Notes: generated by a model not told the origin, from the letters alone. A DNA stretch of 64,000 bases from Pantoea sp. alder81 (GCF_020179835.1 NZ_JAIUDA010000014.1:20418-84417), one strand, 5' to 3'. Counted from the first letter of the stretch, positions 34,252 to 43,373 are shown. A program made the numbers and translations.

Positions 34252-35993
34252 ACACCAACACGCCTCCCGTTGCCCCATCACTTTGGCGAGCGCTGCTTTC
34301 GCCCCTCAGGGCACATCAGTCTCGGCTCTTCTCCACACTGGCAGCAGGGATCGTGGCGCAATGCACAACCTTCACCTGCATGATTATCGCGGGCTGGATC
34401 TGCACCCTGGTGCTCAGCGGTTCATCGCCCGATACCTTGTGGTTCTTCACCGCTGTTCTGGCCTTCAGCGTGGTACTGACCGCGCTATCCCGCTGGGCTC
34501 TGGCGTGGTTATCACATGACCTGGCCTTCGCACTGATTGAAACACTGCAAATGAGTATCTTTGATGGCATCGCACGCGCTTCGCCTGGACGTTCACATCA
34601 GCAACGTATGGGAGACATAGCGGCTATAGCCACCAGCGATGCCGAGTTGATGGAGCGTTTTTATGCGCACATGCTGGTGGACTATCTCACCGCGTTTCTG
34701 ATGCCTGGAATTGCCCTCGTGATATTGCTGTTCGTGAGCCCCTGGCTGTGTGTGATTTTTTTTCCTTGTATGTTGATGATTGTCGTGGCGCCGTTGTTTA
34801 CTGCGCGATGGGCGAAAAAACAGGGGAAGGCCGTTGCAGAAAGCAAAAGCGTGTTAAACAGCCATATTGCCGAACTCGCACAGGGCTGGAGAGACATTCA
34901 GATGTTTGGTGCTGAATGTCGCTACAGCATGACGTTGCAACAGGCCAACGCCAGATTAAACAACGCGCAACGCAAATACGGGGCGCGTAGCGGACTGGAG
35001 CAGGGATTACGCGATGGCCTGATGGCGCTTTCACTGATTGCATTGCTAGTGGCCAGTCTTTACACCCATCCCCACACGGGTCTGCCGCTCACCTGGCTGC
35101 CGTTTATCCTCAGTATTGGCGCCGCGGCAATGGTTCCTCTGCTGGAAGTTTTGCAGGTCGGCGGGCAATGGGGCGCATTGAGAGCCAGTGCCGAGCGCAT
35201 CTTCTTACTTCAGCAACTACCTGAACAGGTTCATGACGGCCAGGCTTCAGTTATCCCCAACGGACATCGACTGGAATTTAACAACGTCAGTTTTTGTTAC
35301 CCGCAAAGCGATACCCCGGTGCTGAATAACCTGAGCTTCACCATTGAACCGGGAGAAAGAGTGGCCATAACGGGGATGTCGGGAAGCGGTAAGACCACCC
35401 TCGCCTATTTATTGCTGCGATTCTACGATCCAACATCAGGTACGCTTTCACTCGATGGCACAGATCTGTCGGCATTTAGCCTGAAAACGTTGCGACAGCA
35501 GATTGCATGGGTATCGCAGGAGAGTTGGCTGTTTAACGATACCATTGAGAACAACATTCGCCTGGGCCGCCCCGATGCCACCTTTAGCCAGATTGAACAG
35601 GCAGCGAAATCCGCCTGTGCGAATGAATTCATCTGCGCGTTGCCACAGAGTTATCAAACCATCTGCACAAAAGGCGGCGAAAATTTGTCGGGAGGCCAGC
35701 GGCAGCGTATCGCGTTGGCACGAGCTTTAGTCAGTGACGCACCGGTGATAATACTGGATGAAGTTTCTGCCGGTTTAGATGGGGAAAATGAGCGCCTTAT
35801 CCTTGCCGCCCTTGAGTCTCTTCCCAAAACCCGCACCCTTATTATGATCGCGCATCGTATCCCGATGCTGAAATCCGCCGAACGCATCCTGCTGTTAGCT
35901 AACGGACAAATCGCAGCATCTGGCAGTTTCGATGCGTTAACCGCTCATGGCGCATCTCTTTCATCATTGCTGGAAAATACGCTAGAGAAGTAA
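34248..35993 (+). CDS. ABC half-transporter, partner subunit
   Basis: A 581-residue partner of the preceding half-transporter, starting at the TTG at 34248 that overlaps its stop codon, behind GCAGGAGA. The ATPase domain is canonical: Walker A ITGMSGSGKTT, Q-loop IAWVSQESWLF, signature LSGGQRQRIALARAL, Walker B VIILDEVSAGLDGENE, H-loop MIAHRIPML. Six membrane segments precede it. The locus is receptor, periplasmic protein, two ABC halves, and nothing else, so the heterodimer is the only candidate inner-membrane step. A terminator-like inverted repeat follows 14 bases after the stop. Confidence 0.9.
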   Translation: MNTNTPPVAPSLWRALLSPLRAHQSRLFSTLAAGIVAQCTTFTCMIIAGWICTLVLSGSSPDTLWFFTAVLAFSVVLTALSRWALAWLSHDLAFALIETLQMSIFDGIARASPGRSHQQRMGDIAAIATSDAELMERFYAHMLVDYLTAFLMPGIALVILLFVSPWLCVIFFPCMLMIVVAPLFTARWAKKQGKAVAESKSVLNSHIAELAQGWRDIQMFGAECRYSMTLQQANARLNNAQRKYGARSGLEQGLRDGLMALSLIALLVASLYTHPHTGLPLTWLPFILSIGAAAMVPLLEVLQVGGQWGALRASAERIFLLQQLPEQVHDGQASVIPNGHRLEFNNVSFCYPQSDTPVLNNLSFTIEPGERVAITGMSGSGKTTLAYLLLRFYDPTSGTLSLDGTDLSAFSLKTLRQQIAWVSQESWLFNDTIENNIRLGRPDATFSQIEQAAKSACANEFICALPQSYQTICTKGGENLSGGQRQRIALARALVSDAPVIILDEVSAGLDGENERLILAALESLPKTRTLIMIAHRIPMLKSAERILLLANGQIAASGSFDALTAHGASLSSLLENTLEK

Positions 35994-36006
35994 GTGCTCG
36001 GGATAT

Positions 36007-36034
36007 CACGTGCTGCCAGTTCCTGTAGCACGTG
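36007..36034 (+). terminator. Terminator of the iron-uptake operon
   Basis: CACGTGCT and AGCACGTG form a perfect eight-base stem, then CCCAATTTTT. It lies directly after the second ABC gene. Confidence 0.6.
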
Positions 36035-36144
36035 CCCAATTTTTAGGGCCTTGGTGACGCCTCAATATTTAGTGTCACCAAAACCATCGACTTTAACCGC
36101 CTCATAATCTGAACACAGATCACAAAATCAGCATGGATAATTTT

Positions 36145-36181
36145 GTAATCGATTACTTTAAGCTAATTTGTAATCGATTAC
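36145..36181. promoter_or_regulatory. Two LacI-type operators GTAATCGATTAC
   Basis: Perfect palindromes at 36145-36156 and 36170-36181, with 25-base spacing, 24 bases before the isomerase start. Identical sites stand before the MFS gene (41641-41652, 41672-41683). The LacI regulator at 37055 is the obvious ligand. Confidence 0.85.
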
Positions 36182-36204
36182 TTTTTATAAGGAGCTGAAT
36201 AAAG

Positions 36205-37050
36205 ATGAAAAAATTGATGGTTTTGGCTGGGATGTTGTCCATGTTGAGTGCAATGCCCTCACAGGCGTCAGCAGCAGGCGTTGAAGATGAAATTGGACTG
36301 CAGATGTACACCTTACGCAACGTTGGCACCCCGGAAGAACAGTTCGCCATGGCTCATAAAGCGGGCTTCGAGCACGTTGAGCTGGTAGGCACCCATGGTC
36401 TGGAAGCCAAAGAGCTGAAATCCTTGCTGGATAAAAATCACCTGACCGTGACCTCTTCTCACGTGCAATTAACGGCACTGGAAAGCGACTACGCGCAGAC
36501 CGTCACGTTCAATAAAGCGGTAGGCAATCACACCATCGTGGTTCCGTGGATCAAACCGGAAGATCGCCCTGACAGCACCAAAGCATGGATCGACTATGCA
36601 CAACGCCTGGATAAACTCGGTGCGAAACTGCGTAAAGACGGCATGCAACTCGCTTATCACAACCATAATTTCGAGATGAAAAAGTACGATGGCGTGACCG
36701 CACTGGAGATCATCTTCAATCATTCACGGGCAGAAAATCTGAAACTGGAGATGGACGCGGCGTGGGTTTCACGCGGCGGTCAGGATCCGGCGCGCATTTT
36801 GAAAGAGTATCCGGGACGGATCTATGCCATTCACGCTAAGGATAATTCGTCGATTGGTATCCGCGACGATGAGATGAATTTTGCGCCGCTGGGCGAAGGC
36901 TTGCTGGACTGGAAAACCATTCTGCCTGCCGCCAAAGCCAGCCGCGTGAAGTGGTTTATCATCGAGCACGATAAACCGAAGGATGCCTGGAGCATCATCA
37001 CCACTTCACATCAGAATCTGCGTGCGGCGCTGGAAAAACTGCCGCATTAA
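36205..37050 (+). CDS. Secreted sugar-phosphate-isomerase/epimerase-like protein
   Basis: A 281-residue AP-endonuclease-2-type TIM barrel with a signal peptide (MKKLMVLAGMLSMLSAMPSQ, cleaved near ASA). Typical parts are IGLQMYTLRNVGTPEEQFAM, the metal-site segment LAYHNHNFEM (His), LKLEMDAAWVSRGG (Asp/Glu) and IYAIHAKD. Periplasmic members of this family have been linked to cleavage of 3-oxo-glycosides. The gene is alone on its strand under two GTAATCGATTAC operators and converges with lacI, so it belongs to the same regulon as the 38-41 kb genes. The start ATG is behind AAGGAGCTGAATAA. The substrate is unknown. Confidence 0.88.
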   Translation: MKKLMVLAGMLSMLSAMPSQASAAGVEDEIGLQMYTLRNVGTPEEQFAMAHKAGFEHVELVGTHGLEAKELKSLLDKNHLTVTSSHVQLTALESDYAQTVTFNKAVGNHTIVVPWIKPEDRPDSTKAWIDYAQRLDKLGAKLRKDGMQLAYHNHNFEMKKYDGVTALEIIFNHSRAENLKLEMDAAWVSRGGQDPARILKEYPGRIYAIHAKDNSSIGIRDDEMNFAPLGEGLLDWKTILPAAKASRVKWFIIEHDKPKDAWSIITTSHQNLRAALEKLPH

Positions 37051-37054
37051 GCGA

Positions 37055-38035
37055 TCAGGCACTGGCGCGCACAATCAGGCGCCAGTCCATCATGACGCGT
37101 TCAGTTGGCGATTGCGGGTCGTCTATCTTCTGTAGCAGCAGGCTGAACGCGGTACGCCCGATATCGCGCGATGGCTGCGCGATGGTGGTCAGAGGCGGGG
37201 AGATCATTTCAGCCAGTTCCGACCCGTCAAAGCCGGCAACGGCGATATCCTGCGGGACTCGATGCCCGGCGGCCTGAATGGCGGCCATCGCCCCGGCTGC
37301 CAGTGTGTCGGAGACGGCAAATATCGCATCAGGCTGCGTATCGGCGCTGAGTAAGGCTTCCATCGCGCGCTTGCCAGCATTAAAGCTCAGCTCACTCGCG
37401 TAACTCACCGCCTGCCAGGACAGACCACGTTGTTCCAGCTCCTGCTGATAACCCTGCTGACGCAGTTGGGCGTACTTATAGCTCAAATCATGATTGATCA
37501 GAGCAATACGTTTACGTCCGCTGGACACCAAATGCGCCACCAGCTGGCGCGATGCATGGACATCATCAATACCGACACAGGAGATGTCGCCGGCATCGGC
37601 GTACTCGGCACACTGCACCCAGGGCATATTGCCAATCAGCTGTGTCAGTTCAGTTAAGGTAGTGAATGCGTCCATGGTGATCACACCATCCACCATTTTG
37701 CCTGCCAGCAGCTGCAGACTTGAGCGGGAGCGATTGATGTCCGACCCTGAGTTACACAGCAGAATGCGATAACCGTTCTGCTCGGCCTGCTCTTCGATAC
37801 CTTTCACGATTTCAGCGCAAAACGGGTTGGAGATATCAGAAACCAGCACCAGCACCATGGAGCTCCGCGCCGTACGCAGCTGACGAGCCAACAGGTTTGG
37901 CTGGTAGTTGCTGGCTTTAATGGCCTCCAGCACCTTATCCCGGTTTTTATCCTTAACGGTGTCACTGTTGTTAAGCACGCGTGACACCGTGGCCACGGAA
38001 ACACCGGCCAGCTTCGCGATTTTCTGAATGGACAT
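37055..38035 (-). CDS. LacI-family repressor
   Basis: A 326-residue regulator. The N-terminal headpiece is clear (IQKIAKLAGVSVATVSRVLN, then LEAIKASNYQPNLLARQLRT). The periplasmic-binding-like effector domain follows (VLVLVSDISNPFCAEIVKGI, PDAIFAVSDTLAAGAMAAI, IAVAGFDGSELAEMISPPLT). The recognition helix fits a symmetric operator with a central CG; the palindrome GTAATCGATTAC occurs twice before each flanking transcription unit and nowhere else that I noticed. A sugar or glycoside inducer is likely. The ATG at 38035 lies in a short gap of 119 bases to the end of the dehydrogenase gene, on the same strand. Confidence 0.95.
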   Translation of the reverse strand: MSIQKIAKLAGVSVATVSRVLNNSDTVKDKNRDKVLEAIKASNYQPNLLARQLRTARSSMVLVLVSDISNPFCAEIVKGIEEQAEQNGYRILLCNSGSDINRSRSSLQLLAGKMVDGVITMDAFTTLTELTQLIGNMPWVQCAEYADAGDISCVGIDDVHASRQLVAHLVSSGRKRIALINHDLSYKYAQLRQQGYQQELEQRGLSWQAVSYASELSFNAGKRAMEALLSADTQPDAIFAVSDTLAAGAMAAIQAAGHRVPQDIAVAGFDGSELAEMISPPLTTIAQPSRDIGRTAFSLLLQKIDDPQSPTERVMMDWRLIVRASA

Positions 38036-38127
38036 GATGACTCAACTTCCTGCGTCAGTTTCTGAATTGCAGGCTACCATAAATCGACGCGTGACAATAA
38101 GTTAGGCGGGTTGGCTTATGCGGAAGT

Positions 38128-38150
38128 TCAGGCGCGCCGAAACGCGCCTG
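38128..38150 (-). terminator. Terminator-like hairpin after the dehydrogenase
   Basis: AGGCGCG and CGCGCCT form a stem just behind the dehydrogenase stop codon on the minus strand. There is only a short T-containing tail, so strength is uncertain. Confidence 0.4.
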
Positions 38151-38154
38151 TGTA

Positions 38155-39306
38155 TCAAATGCTGACGTCGACCCAGCGTTGATCGCGATGACTTTGTACA
38201 ATCGCCTCAACGATGGCCATCACCTGCGCGCCGTCGCTGAAGTCGGCAAAGTGCCGTTCATCTTGCGCCGGCATTTCACCCTTCTCCACCGCCTGATAAA
38301 ACTGCTGCATCATGGCGCGAAATGCATCTGGCCAGCCTTCGATGTGTCCGCCAGGAAAGCGGGCACGAGCGGCTACATCGCGGTTCATCAATGCTGCATC
38401 GTCCGTCAGGGTTTGATTGGCCTGATGACGATGACCGATCCACAACTGCTGTGGCACTTCCTGATCCCACGCCAGCGAGGCCTGACTGCCGCTCACCTCC
38501 AGATAGAGACGATTTTTGCGCCCCGCCGCCACCTGTGACACGCTCAAACAGCCTTTACTGCCATCGTCGAAACGTAGCAGCACAAATCCCAGATCTTCCG
38601 TATTCACCGGACAATCCTGATACTGAGCCTGCTGTGTCTGCGCACTGAAGGTTGTCTGGCCCGCCAGATTGGCTTTGCGAGTTGGCCAAACGATGGCGAG
38701 ATCGGCCATCACTGCCACTATCTTGCGGCCTGTGACAAACTGAATGGTGTCGCACCAGTGAGAACCGATATCCGCTACCGCACGCGATGCACCGCCTTTG
38801 TCGGCTTCCACGCGCCAGTTATAGTCCGTCTCTTCCAGCATCCAGTCCTGTAAGTAGCTGCCCTGAACGGCAAAGGTGCGGCCCGTTTCGCCGCTGCGCA
38901 CCATGCTCGCGGCTTGCTGCACCATGGCAAACTGTCGGTACACAAAGCTAACACCGTTGACCACGCCTGCCTGTTCTGCCAGTGCCACTAATTCACGCGC
39001 TTCGTGCATCGTCATACAAAGTGGTTTTTCCGAGAACAGGTGTTTGCCGGCGAGCAAAACCAGCTTATTGATGGCGGCATGGAGGTGGTTGGGCGTGCAA
39101 TTGTGCACCGCATGCAGATCTGGATGCTGCAGAAAGGTGACAACGTCACTATAGGCGTGCGGCACGTGCAATTGCGCCGCCTGTGCTTGTGCTTTCTCCA
39201 GCGATGAGTCACATAGCGCTACAACATTGATGTTGCCCAGACGCCGCAATGCCTCAATGTGTGCGGGGCCGATAAATCCACTGCCGATAATCCCGACATT
39301 AATCAT
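38155..39306 (-). CDS. Gfo/Idh/MocA-family oxidoreductase
   Basis: A 383-residue NAD(P)-dependent dehydrogenase. The Rossmann motif is VGIIGSGFIGPAHIEALRRL, the catalytic lysine is in FSEKPLCMTM, and the C-terminal beta-sheet domain contains GGASRAVADIGSHWCDTIQF, in which the histidine belongs to the active site. Family members oxidise sugars or inositols, often at C3. It directly follows the isomerase gene (start and stop adjacent) in the operon MFS-isomerase-dehydrogenase. Together with two TIM-barrel proteins this could form a 3-oxo-glycoside route, a plausible inference only. Confidence 0.93.
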   Translation of the reverse strand: MINVGIIGSGFIGPAHIEALRRLGNINVVALCDSSLEKAQAQAAQLHVPHAYSDVVTFLQHPDLHAVHNCTPNHLHAAINKLVLLAGKHLFSEKPLCMTMHEARELVALAEQAGVVNGVSFVYRQFAMVQQAASMVRSGETGRTFAVQGSYLQDWMLEETDYNWRVEADKGGASRAVADIGSHWCDTIQFVTGRKIVAVMADLAIVWPTRKANLAGQTTFSAQTQQAQYQDCPVNTEDLGFVLLRFDDGSKGCLSVSQVAAGRKNRLYLEVSGSQASLAWDQEVPQQLWIGHRHQANQTLTDDAALMNRDVAARARFPGGHIEGWPDAFRAMMQQFYQAVEKGEMPAQDERHFADFSDGAQVMAIVEAIVQSHRDQRWVDVSI

Positions 39307-40368
39307 TTACGACTCCTCCTTAAGTCCGAGCTGCGCACGGATACTGCCGTTGTCATCTTGCGCGGCAAAATCATCGAAGGCGCGGCTGGCGACCGGAATG
39401 ATGTGACGTTGAATGAACTCAGCTCCTTCCCGTGCGCCGGTTTCCGCATCTTTCAGGCAGCATTCCCACTCCAGCACCGCCCAGCCGTTGAAATCGTACT
39501 GCGCCAGTTTGCTGAAGATGCTTTTGAAATCGATCTGTCCGTCGCCTGGCGAACGGAAACGCCCGGCGCGATCGATCCAGTTTTGATAGCCGCCATACAC
39601 CCCGCTGCGGCCGTTGCGCTGATATTCCGCATCTTTGACGTGGAAGGCTTTGATACGAGAGTGATAGATATCGATAAACTGCAGGTAATCAATGTGCTGA
39701 AGATGCAGATGGCTGGGATCAAACAGGATATTGCAACGAGGATGGTGCTTTACCTGTTCAAGAAAACGCTCAAAGGTGGCGCCATCGTGCAGATCCTCGC
39801 CCGGGTGTAATTCGTAACACACATCTACGCCATGCTGATCATAAACATCCAGCACCGGCTGCCAGCGGCGAGCAAGTTCTTTAAAAGCCTCATCCAGCAA
39901 CTGCGGGTTGTGCGGCGGCCACGGGTAGACATAGGGCCAGGCGAGCGAGCCGGAGAACGTGGCATGCGCAGTCAGCCCCAACTTACTGGAGGCGGCTGCG
40001 GCATGTTTAACCTGCTCAATCGCCCAGGCCGTGCGTGCTTCTCGCTTGCCGCGCACGTGTGCCGGTGCAAAATTATCGAAAGCGGCATCATGCGCAGGAT
40101 GCACGGCGATCAACTGCCCCTCCAGATGCGTCGATAATTCGCTGATACTCAATCCATACTGCTTCAGCAATCCCAGCACCTCATCGCAGTAGGTCTGACT
40201 GGTGGCCGCGCGTTGCAGATCGAAGATTGCCGGGTGATTGCATGGGATCTGCAATGCCTGAAATCCCAAAGCGGATGCCCATTTCGCCAGTCCTTCCAGT
40301 GAATTGAACGGGGCATCAGCGCCGATAAACTGTGAAAGGAAAATGCCCGGACCTTTTAACGTTTTCAA
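39307..40368 (-). CDS. Sugar-phosphate isomerase/epimerase (TIM barrel)
   Basis: A cytoplasmic protein of 353 residues. I start it at the TTG at 40368 (MKTLKGPGIFLSQFIG) because GGAGGTGG lies six bases upstream; a longer start is not supported. The AP-endonuclease-2 fold is shown by LGFQALQIPCNHPAIFDL, VDVCYELHPGEDLHDGATFE, CNILFDPSHLHLQHIDYLQF and KAFHVKDAEYQ, which supply the metal ligands Glu, Asp, His and His/Asp. It probably isomerises or cleaves a keto-sugar intermediate made by the adjacent dehydrogenase. The gene starts 26 bases after the MFS gene stops. Confidence 0.9.
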   Translation of the reverse strand: MKTLKGPGIFLSQFIGADAPFNSLEGLAKWASALGFQALQIPCNHPAIFDLQRAATSQTYCDEVLGLLKQYGLSISELSTHLEGQLIAVHPAHDAAFDNFAPAHVRGKREARTAWAIEQVKHAAAASSKLGLTAHATFSGSLAWPYVYPWPPHNPQLLDEAFKELARRWQPVLDVYDQHGVDVCYELHPGEDLHDGATFERFLEQVKHHPRCNILFDPSHLHLQHIDYLQFIDIYHSRIKAFHVKDAEYQRNGRSGVYGGYQNWIDRAGRFRSPGDGQIDFKSIFSKLAQYDFNGWAVLEWECCLKDAETGAREGAEFIQRHIIPVASRAFDDFAAQDDNGSIRAQLGLKEES

Positions 40369-40394
40369 AAACCACCTCCAGTAACAACAAAAAC

Positions 40395-41624
40395 TCAATC
40401 GCGATACTTAAATGTGAACATAAACAACACGGCAATTACGGCAGCCGCGATCGCCGGGATCCACCAGAACATGCCCCAACTGGCAGCCGACACCTGACCC
40501 GCGACCAGATGGTTATACAGCGCGCCAGAGATTTGCGAGCCCAGCAGCATGCCGATGCCGTAGGTGAACATCACAATCATGCTCTGCGCTTGTCCTTTGA
40601 CTTTGTCTCCCGCGATGCGGTCGGTATAGATGAAGCCGACGACAAAGAAGAAGTCGTAACAGACGCCGTGCAGCAGAATCCCAAGCCAAATCAGTGCGCG
40701 TCCCTCCTCGCCCATACCCATGGCAAACAGGGCGTAACGCACAAACCACGCGCACATACCGACCAGCAGCATGTATTTCACGCCCAGACGGCGGAACAGC
40801 AGCGGAATCACCAGCATGAAGAAGATTTCAGACATCTGACCGAAGGACATCAGTGAGCTGACGTTTTCAACCCCGGCGTCGGCCAGCCAGGAAGCGGTGT
40901 AGGCGTAGTAAGTGCCCAGCGGAATGGAAATCAGCGTGGCGCAGAGCGAAAAAATGAAGAAGTGACGGATTTTCAGCAGGGCAAACGCATCTGCGCAGAA
41001 CAGATCGCGCGGTCTGAATGGCAGGCCTTTAGCGGGTGCGGGTGTATGCGGCAGCGTGAGGCTGTAGATTGCCAGTACCACGGAACAAATCGCCGCCACC
41101 GTGAAGACGCTAACGCTAGAAGCAATACCGGTAAATCCGATAAAGAGACCGGCGATGATCCAGCCAATGGTGCCGAACACGCGCACTACCGGGAAACTCT
41201 TCTCGCTGCTGGCGAGACTGTGGAAGGCAATATTATTGGTCAGTGCCAGCGTGGGCATGTAGCACAGCGTGTAGCCGAACAGTAAGCCGATCAGTAGCGC
41301 ACCGTTCTCAGCGATCATCGCCTGAGGTACGAACCACAAAATCACTGCACCGGCCAGATGCATCACCGCCAAAACTTTTTGCGAAGGGAAAAATCTGTCC
41401 ACCAGCATGCCGAGAACAAACGGCGAAAGAATGGAGGCAATCGGGCCCGCCGAGAAAGCATCGCCAATCAGCAATGACATGTTGTGCTGGGTCATCACCA
41501 ATCCCAGCGTGACCGACCAACTGCCCCAGATAAAGAACTGAAGAAACATCATCAGTGACAGCCGTGGGACCAGCATGCGCTGCATTGCCTGGTCTTGCGC
41601 GGTGCCTTGTGTTGCAGCAACCAT
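40395..41624 (-). CDS. MFS permease, nucleoside:proton-symporter type
   Basis: A 12-helix transporter of 409 residues starting MVAATQGTAQ at the ATG at 41624, six bases after GGAGG. The segments LSLMMFLQFFIWGSWSVTLG, LVDRFFPSQKVLAVMHLAGA and VKGQAQSMIVMFTYGIGMLL resemble the NupG/XapB group, which carries nucleosides and, in related sugar loci, glycosides. It is first in the operon and directly behind two GTAATCGATTAC operators, so its expression is induced together with the catabolic genes. The actual cargo is not determined; a glycoside fits the neighbouring enzymes. Confidence 0.9.
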   Translation of the reverse strand: MVAATQGTAQDQAMQRMLVPRLSLMMFLQFFIWGSWSVTLGLVMTQHNMSLLIGDAFSAGPIASILSPFVLGMLVDRFFPSQKVLAVMHLAGAVILWFVPQAMIAENGALLIGLLFGYTLCYMPTLALTNNIAFHSLASSEKSFPVVRVFGTIGWIIAGLFIGFTGIASSVSVFTVAAICSVVLAIYSLTLPHTPAPAKGLPFRPRDLFCADAFALLKIRHFFIFSLCATLISIPLGTYYAYTASWLADAGVENVSSLMSFGQMSEIFFMLVIPLLFRRLGVKYMLLVGMCAWFVRYALFAMGMGEEGRALIWLGILLHGVCYDFFFVVGFIYTDRIAGDKVKGQAQSMIVMFTYGIGMLLGSQISGALYNHLVAGQVSAASWGMFWWIPAIAAAVIAVLFMFTFKYRD

Positions 41625-41640
41625 ATCCAACCTCCAGAAA

Positions 41641-41683
41641 GTAATCGATTACAAAATGCGATAAAATAAAAGTAATCGATTAC
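41641..41683. promoter_or_regulatory. Two LacI-type operators before the MFS operon
   Basis: GTAATCGATTAC at 41641-41652 and 41672-41683, spaced 31 bases. The first is 17 bases upstream of the MFS start codon, so it would overlap the transcript start or ribosome-binding region. Confidence 0.85.
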
Positions 41684-41716
41684 AAAATGGAAATCATCGT
41701 GGTTGATCACAAATTT

Positions 41717-41851
41717 TTACTTAGGTGGAAAGGGAGGATTAATGGCTGATGAATGGGGGCGAATAGACCATACAAGGATTGAGCCGCCTAACGATGAGTC
41801 CGTGTGAGCGTTAGCAGCCGCCGAACTATCCCAGACAATTTCAACGCTCAC
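41717..41851 (-). pseudogene. Truncated RelE/ParE-type toxin
   Basis: A GTG at 41851 overlaps the antitoxin stop codon (GTGA) and begins MSVEIVWDSSAAANAH, the characteristic opening of a RelE/ParE toxin (VEIVW....A...). The frame then continues for about 25 unrelated residues and ends. The catalytic core, about 90 residues in intact toxins, is missing. The gene was therefore cut near codon 16, while the antitoxin was left whole. Confidence 0.6.
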
Positions 41852-42135
41852 AATTTCCCATGCTGTGCACGCTCTCTCAATTTATCCATGTGAGAAGTGA
41901 CCTCCTCATGGCTGATATACTCCCCATGGTCCGAATTATGTCGCTCAAAAGCTTGGGTGATTTGCTGTTCAAGCAAGATATCGTGCTCATGATTTTGATG
42001 ACAACGTTCTTCATCAGCTAACTCAACAGCTCTTTGACACATAAGCTCAGTCAGGCTGAGATTGACCCGTTCAGCAGCCTGCATAGCCAATCTTTTGGTT
42101 TCATCATCAATTCGAAAATGTTTGGTGCTGCTCAT
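41848..42135 (-). CDS. Ribbon-helix-helix type antitoxin
   Basis: A 95-residue protein. The N-terminus HFRIDDETKRLAMQAAERVN then LSLTELMCQRAVELADEE is a ribbon-helix-helix dimerisation/DNA-binding motif of the RelB/DinJ/DUF1778 kind. The C-terminus GEYISHEEVTSHMDKLRERA is the classic toxin-binding helix, with the ISHEEV...M pattern. The start is at the ATG at 42135 with upstream AGATCAGAATGAGCAG. Translational coupling to the toxin fragment by a GTGA overlap shows the former operon. It may persist as an autorepressor or as an anti-addiction factor against related plasmids. Confidence 0.75.
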   Translation of the reverse strand: MSSTKHFRIDDETKRLAMQAAERVNLSLTELMCQRAVELADEERCHQNHEHDILLEQQITQAFERHNSDHGEYISHEEVTSHMDKLRERAQHGKL

Positions 42136-42939
42136 TCTGATCTCATGCGTAGTGTGGTTTGTACTGTCATTATGGGGGAGCTATTTTGTGAATGTCATCC
42201 CGTTATTCTATTGCTTAACACAGTGTGAAAACGAGTTGTTGGCCGGGCTGGATTGAAGGCTTCGCCTATTTCCCCTAAGCACAATGATGGTCGTTTAAGC
42301 AGAATGATAAGACCTATAACGCCCTCAAAGCTTAAAGGTCCATAAAGATCGAGCGAAGATTGTGAAGTGAAACGTGATCAATTTGATCGTTTCATGAACA
42401 TGTGAATACACATTCAAACGCATCAATCCTGGAATCTTTCCCGCATGAATTAATTCCCTAATTTCACACGGCATCCCTTACCGCGCAAAATTGAGCCCCT
42501 ATCCATCATAGCTATCTTGCATACCGTTATGATGTTTAGCAGTGACGCATAGTGAAGTTATCTGAACGAGGGAACGCTTTATCCGGTCATTAATTAAGTA
42601 GCCATTAACGTTTGCTTCCTCCGCACCGTGGGTCGTGACAATCATTGTGACCGGGTAACATAAGTTTTTCTGCGTAGACATACTTAAAAATATAACCAAA
42701 CGCTAAAATCACTGATGATTAAATTAGAGTCCGAAGCGCAATTATCGACTTCTCAACGCCTGGCACACCCCGAAATTTTGAGAAATATCTAAAAATTGAC
42801 ACTTTGCGGGCTTTATTATTGATATCTGATGTGTTGTACTTCTGCAACGAGGGTAACATCTATATACTCATCCCTAATTTGTTATCTACTGCACCACTTA
42901 ATTTATTTCGTTCAGCGACAAAATATTCAGGAGAAGTTC
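42136..42939. other. AT-rich intergenic region upstream of hns
   Basis: About 800 bases. A minus frame at 42499-42699 (66 codons) starts MVIFLSMSTQKNLC; it has no convincing ribosome-binding site. The remainder is AT-rich, as expected for the control region of an H-NS paralogue. No RNA gene or repeat is visible. Confidence 0.35.
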
Positions 42940-43338
42940 ATGAGTGATTCACTTAAAGCGTTAAACAATATCCGTACGCTTCGCGCGCAGGCACGTGAAG
43001 TGCAGCTTGCAGATCTGGAAGAAATGCTGGAAAAATTCACTGTTGTCGTGTCAGAGCGCCGTGAAGAAAACAACGCCAGCGAAGCCGCCGTGCGTGAAAA
43101 AGAAGAGAAACTGGCTAAATATCGTGAACTGCTGCTGCAGGACGGGATTGACCCGAACGAACTGCTGGGCGCATTAACGCCAACGGGTAAGACTCGCGCT
43201 AAACGTGCTCCACGTCCGGCTAAATATAAATACACGGAAGATGGTGTTGAGAAGCACTGGACCGGTCAGGGTCGCACGCCAGCAGTGATTAAAGCCGCTG
43301 TTGATGCGGGCAAATCTCTCGATGATTTTCTTATCTAA
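42940..43338 (+). CDS. hns: H-NS-family nucleoid protein
   Basis: A 132-residue H-NS paralogue, with the start at the ATG at 42940 behind AGGAGAAGTTC. The N-terminal coiled-coil dimerisation domain is SLKALNNIRTLRAQAREVQL and following, then a linker rich in lysine, then the DNA-binding domain KYKYTEDGVEKHWTGQGRTP with the QGR hook. Plasmid H-NS proteins silence AT-rich plasmid genes and limit fitness cost. It is followed by a strong bidirectional terminator, so it is a single-gene unit. It could equally be StpA- or Hfp-like; the plasmid context makes a plasmid-borne paralogue most likely. Confidence 0.92.
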   Translation: MSDSLKALNNIRTLRAQAREVQLADLEEMLEKFTVVVSERREENNASEAAVREKEEKLAKYRELLLQDGIDPNELLGALTPTGKTRAKRAPRPAKYKYTEDGVEKHWTGQGRTPAVIKAAVDAGKSLDDFLI

Positions 43339-43373
43339 TCGGGCTTTCCCCGTTTAATTTGAGTTATCGAACA

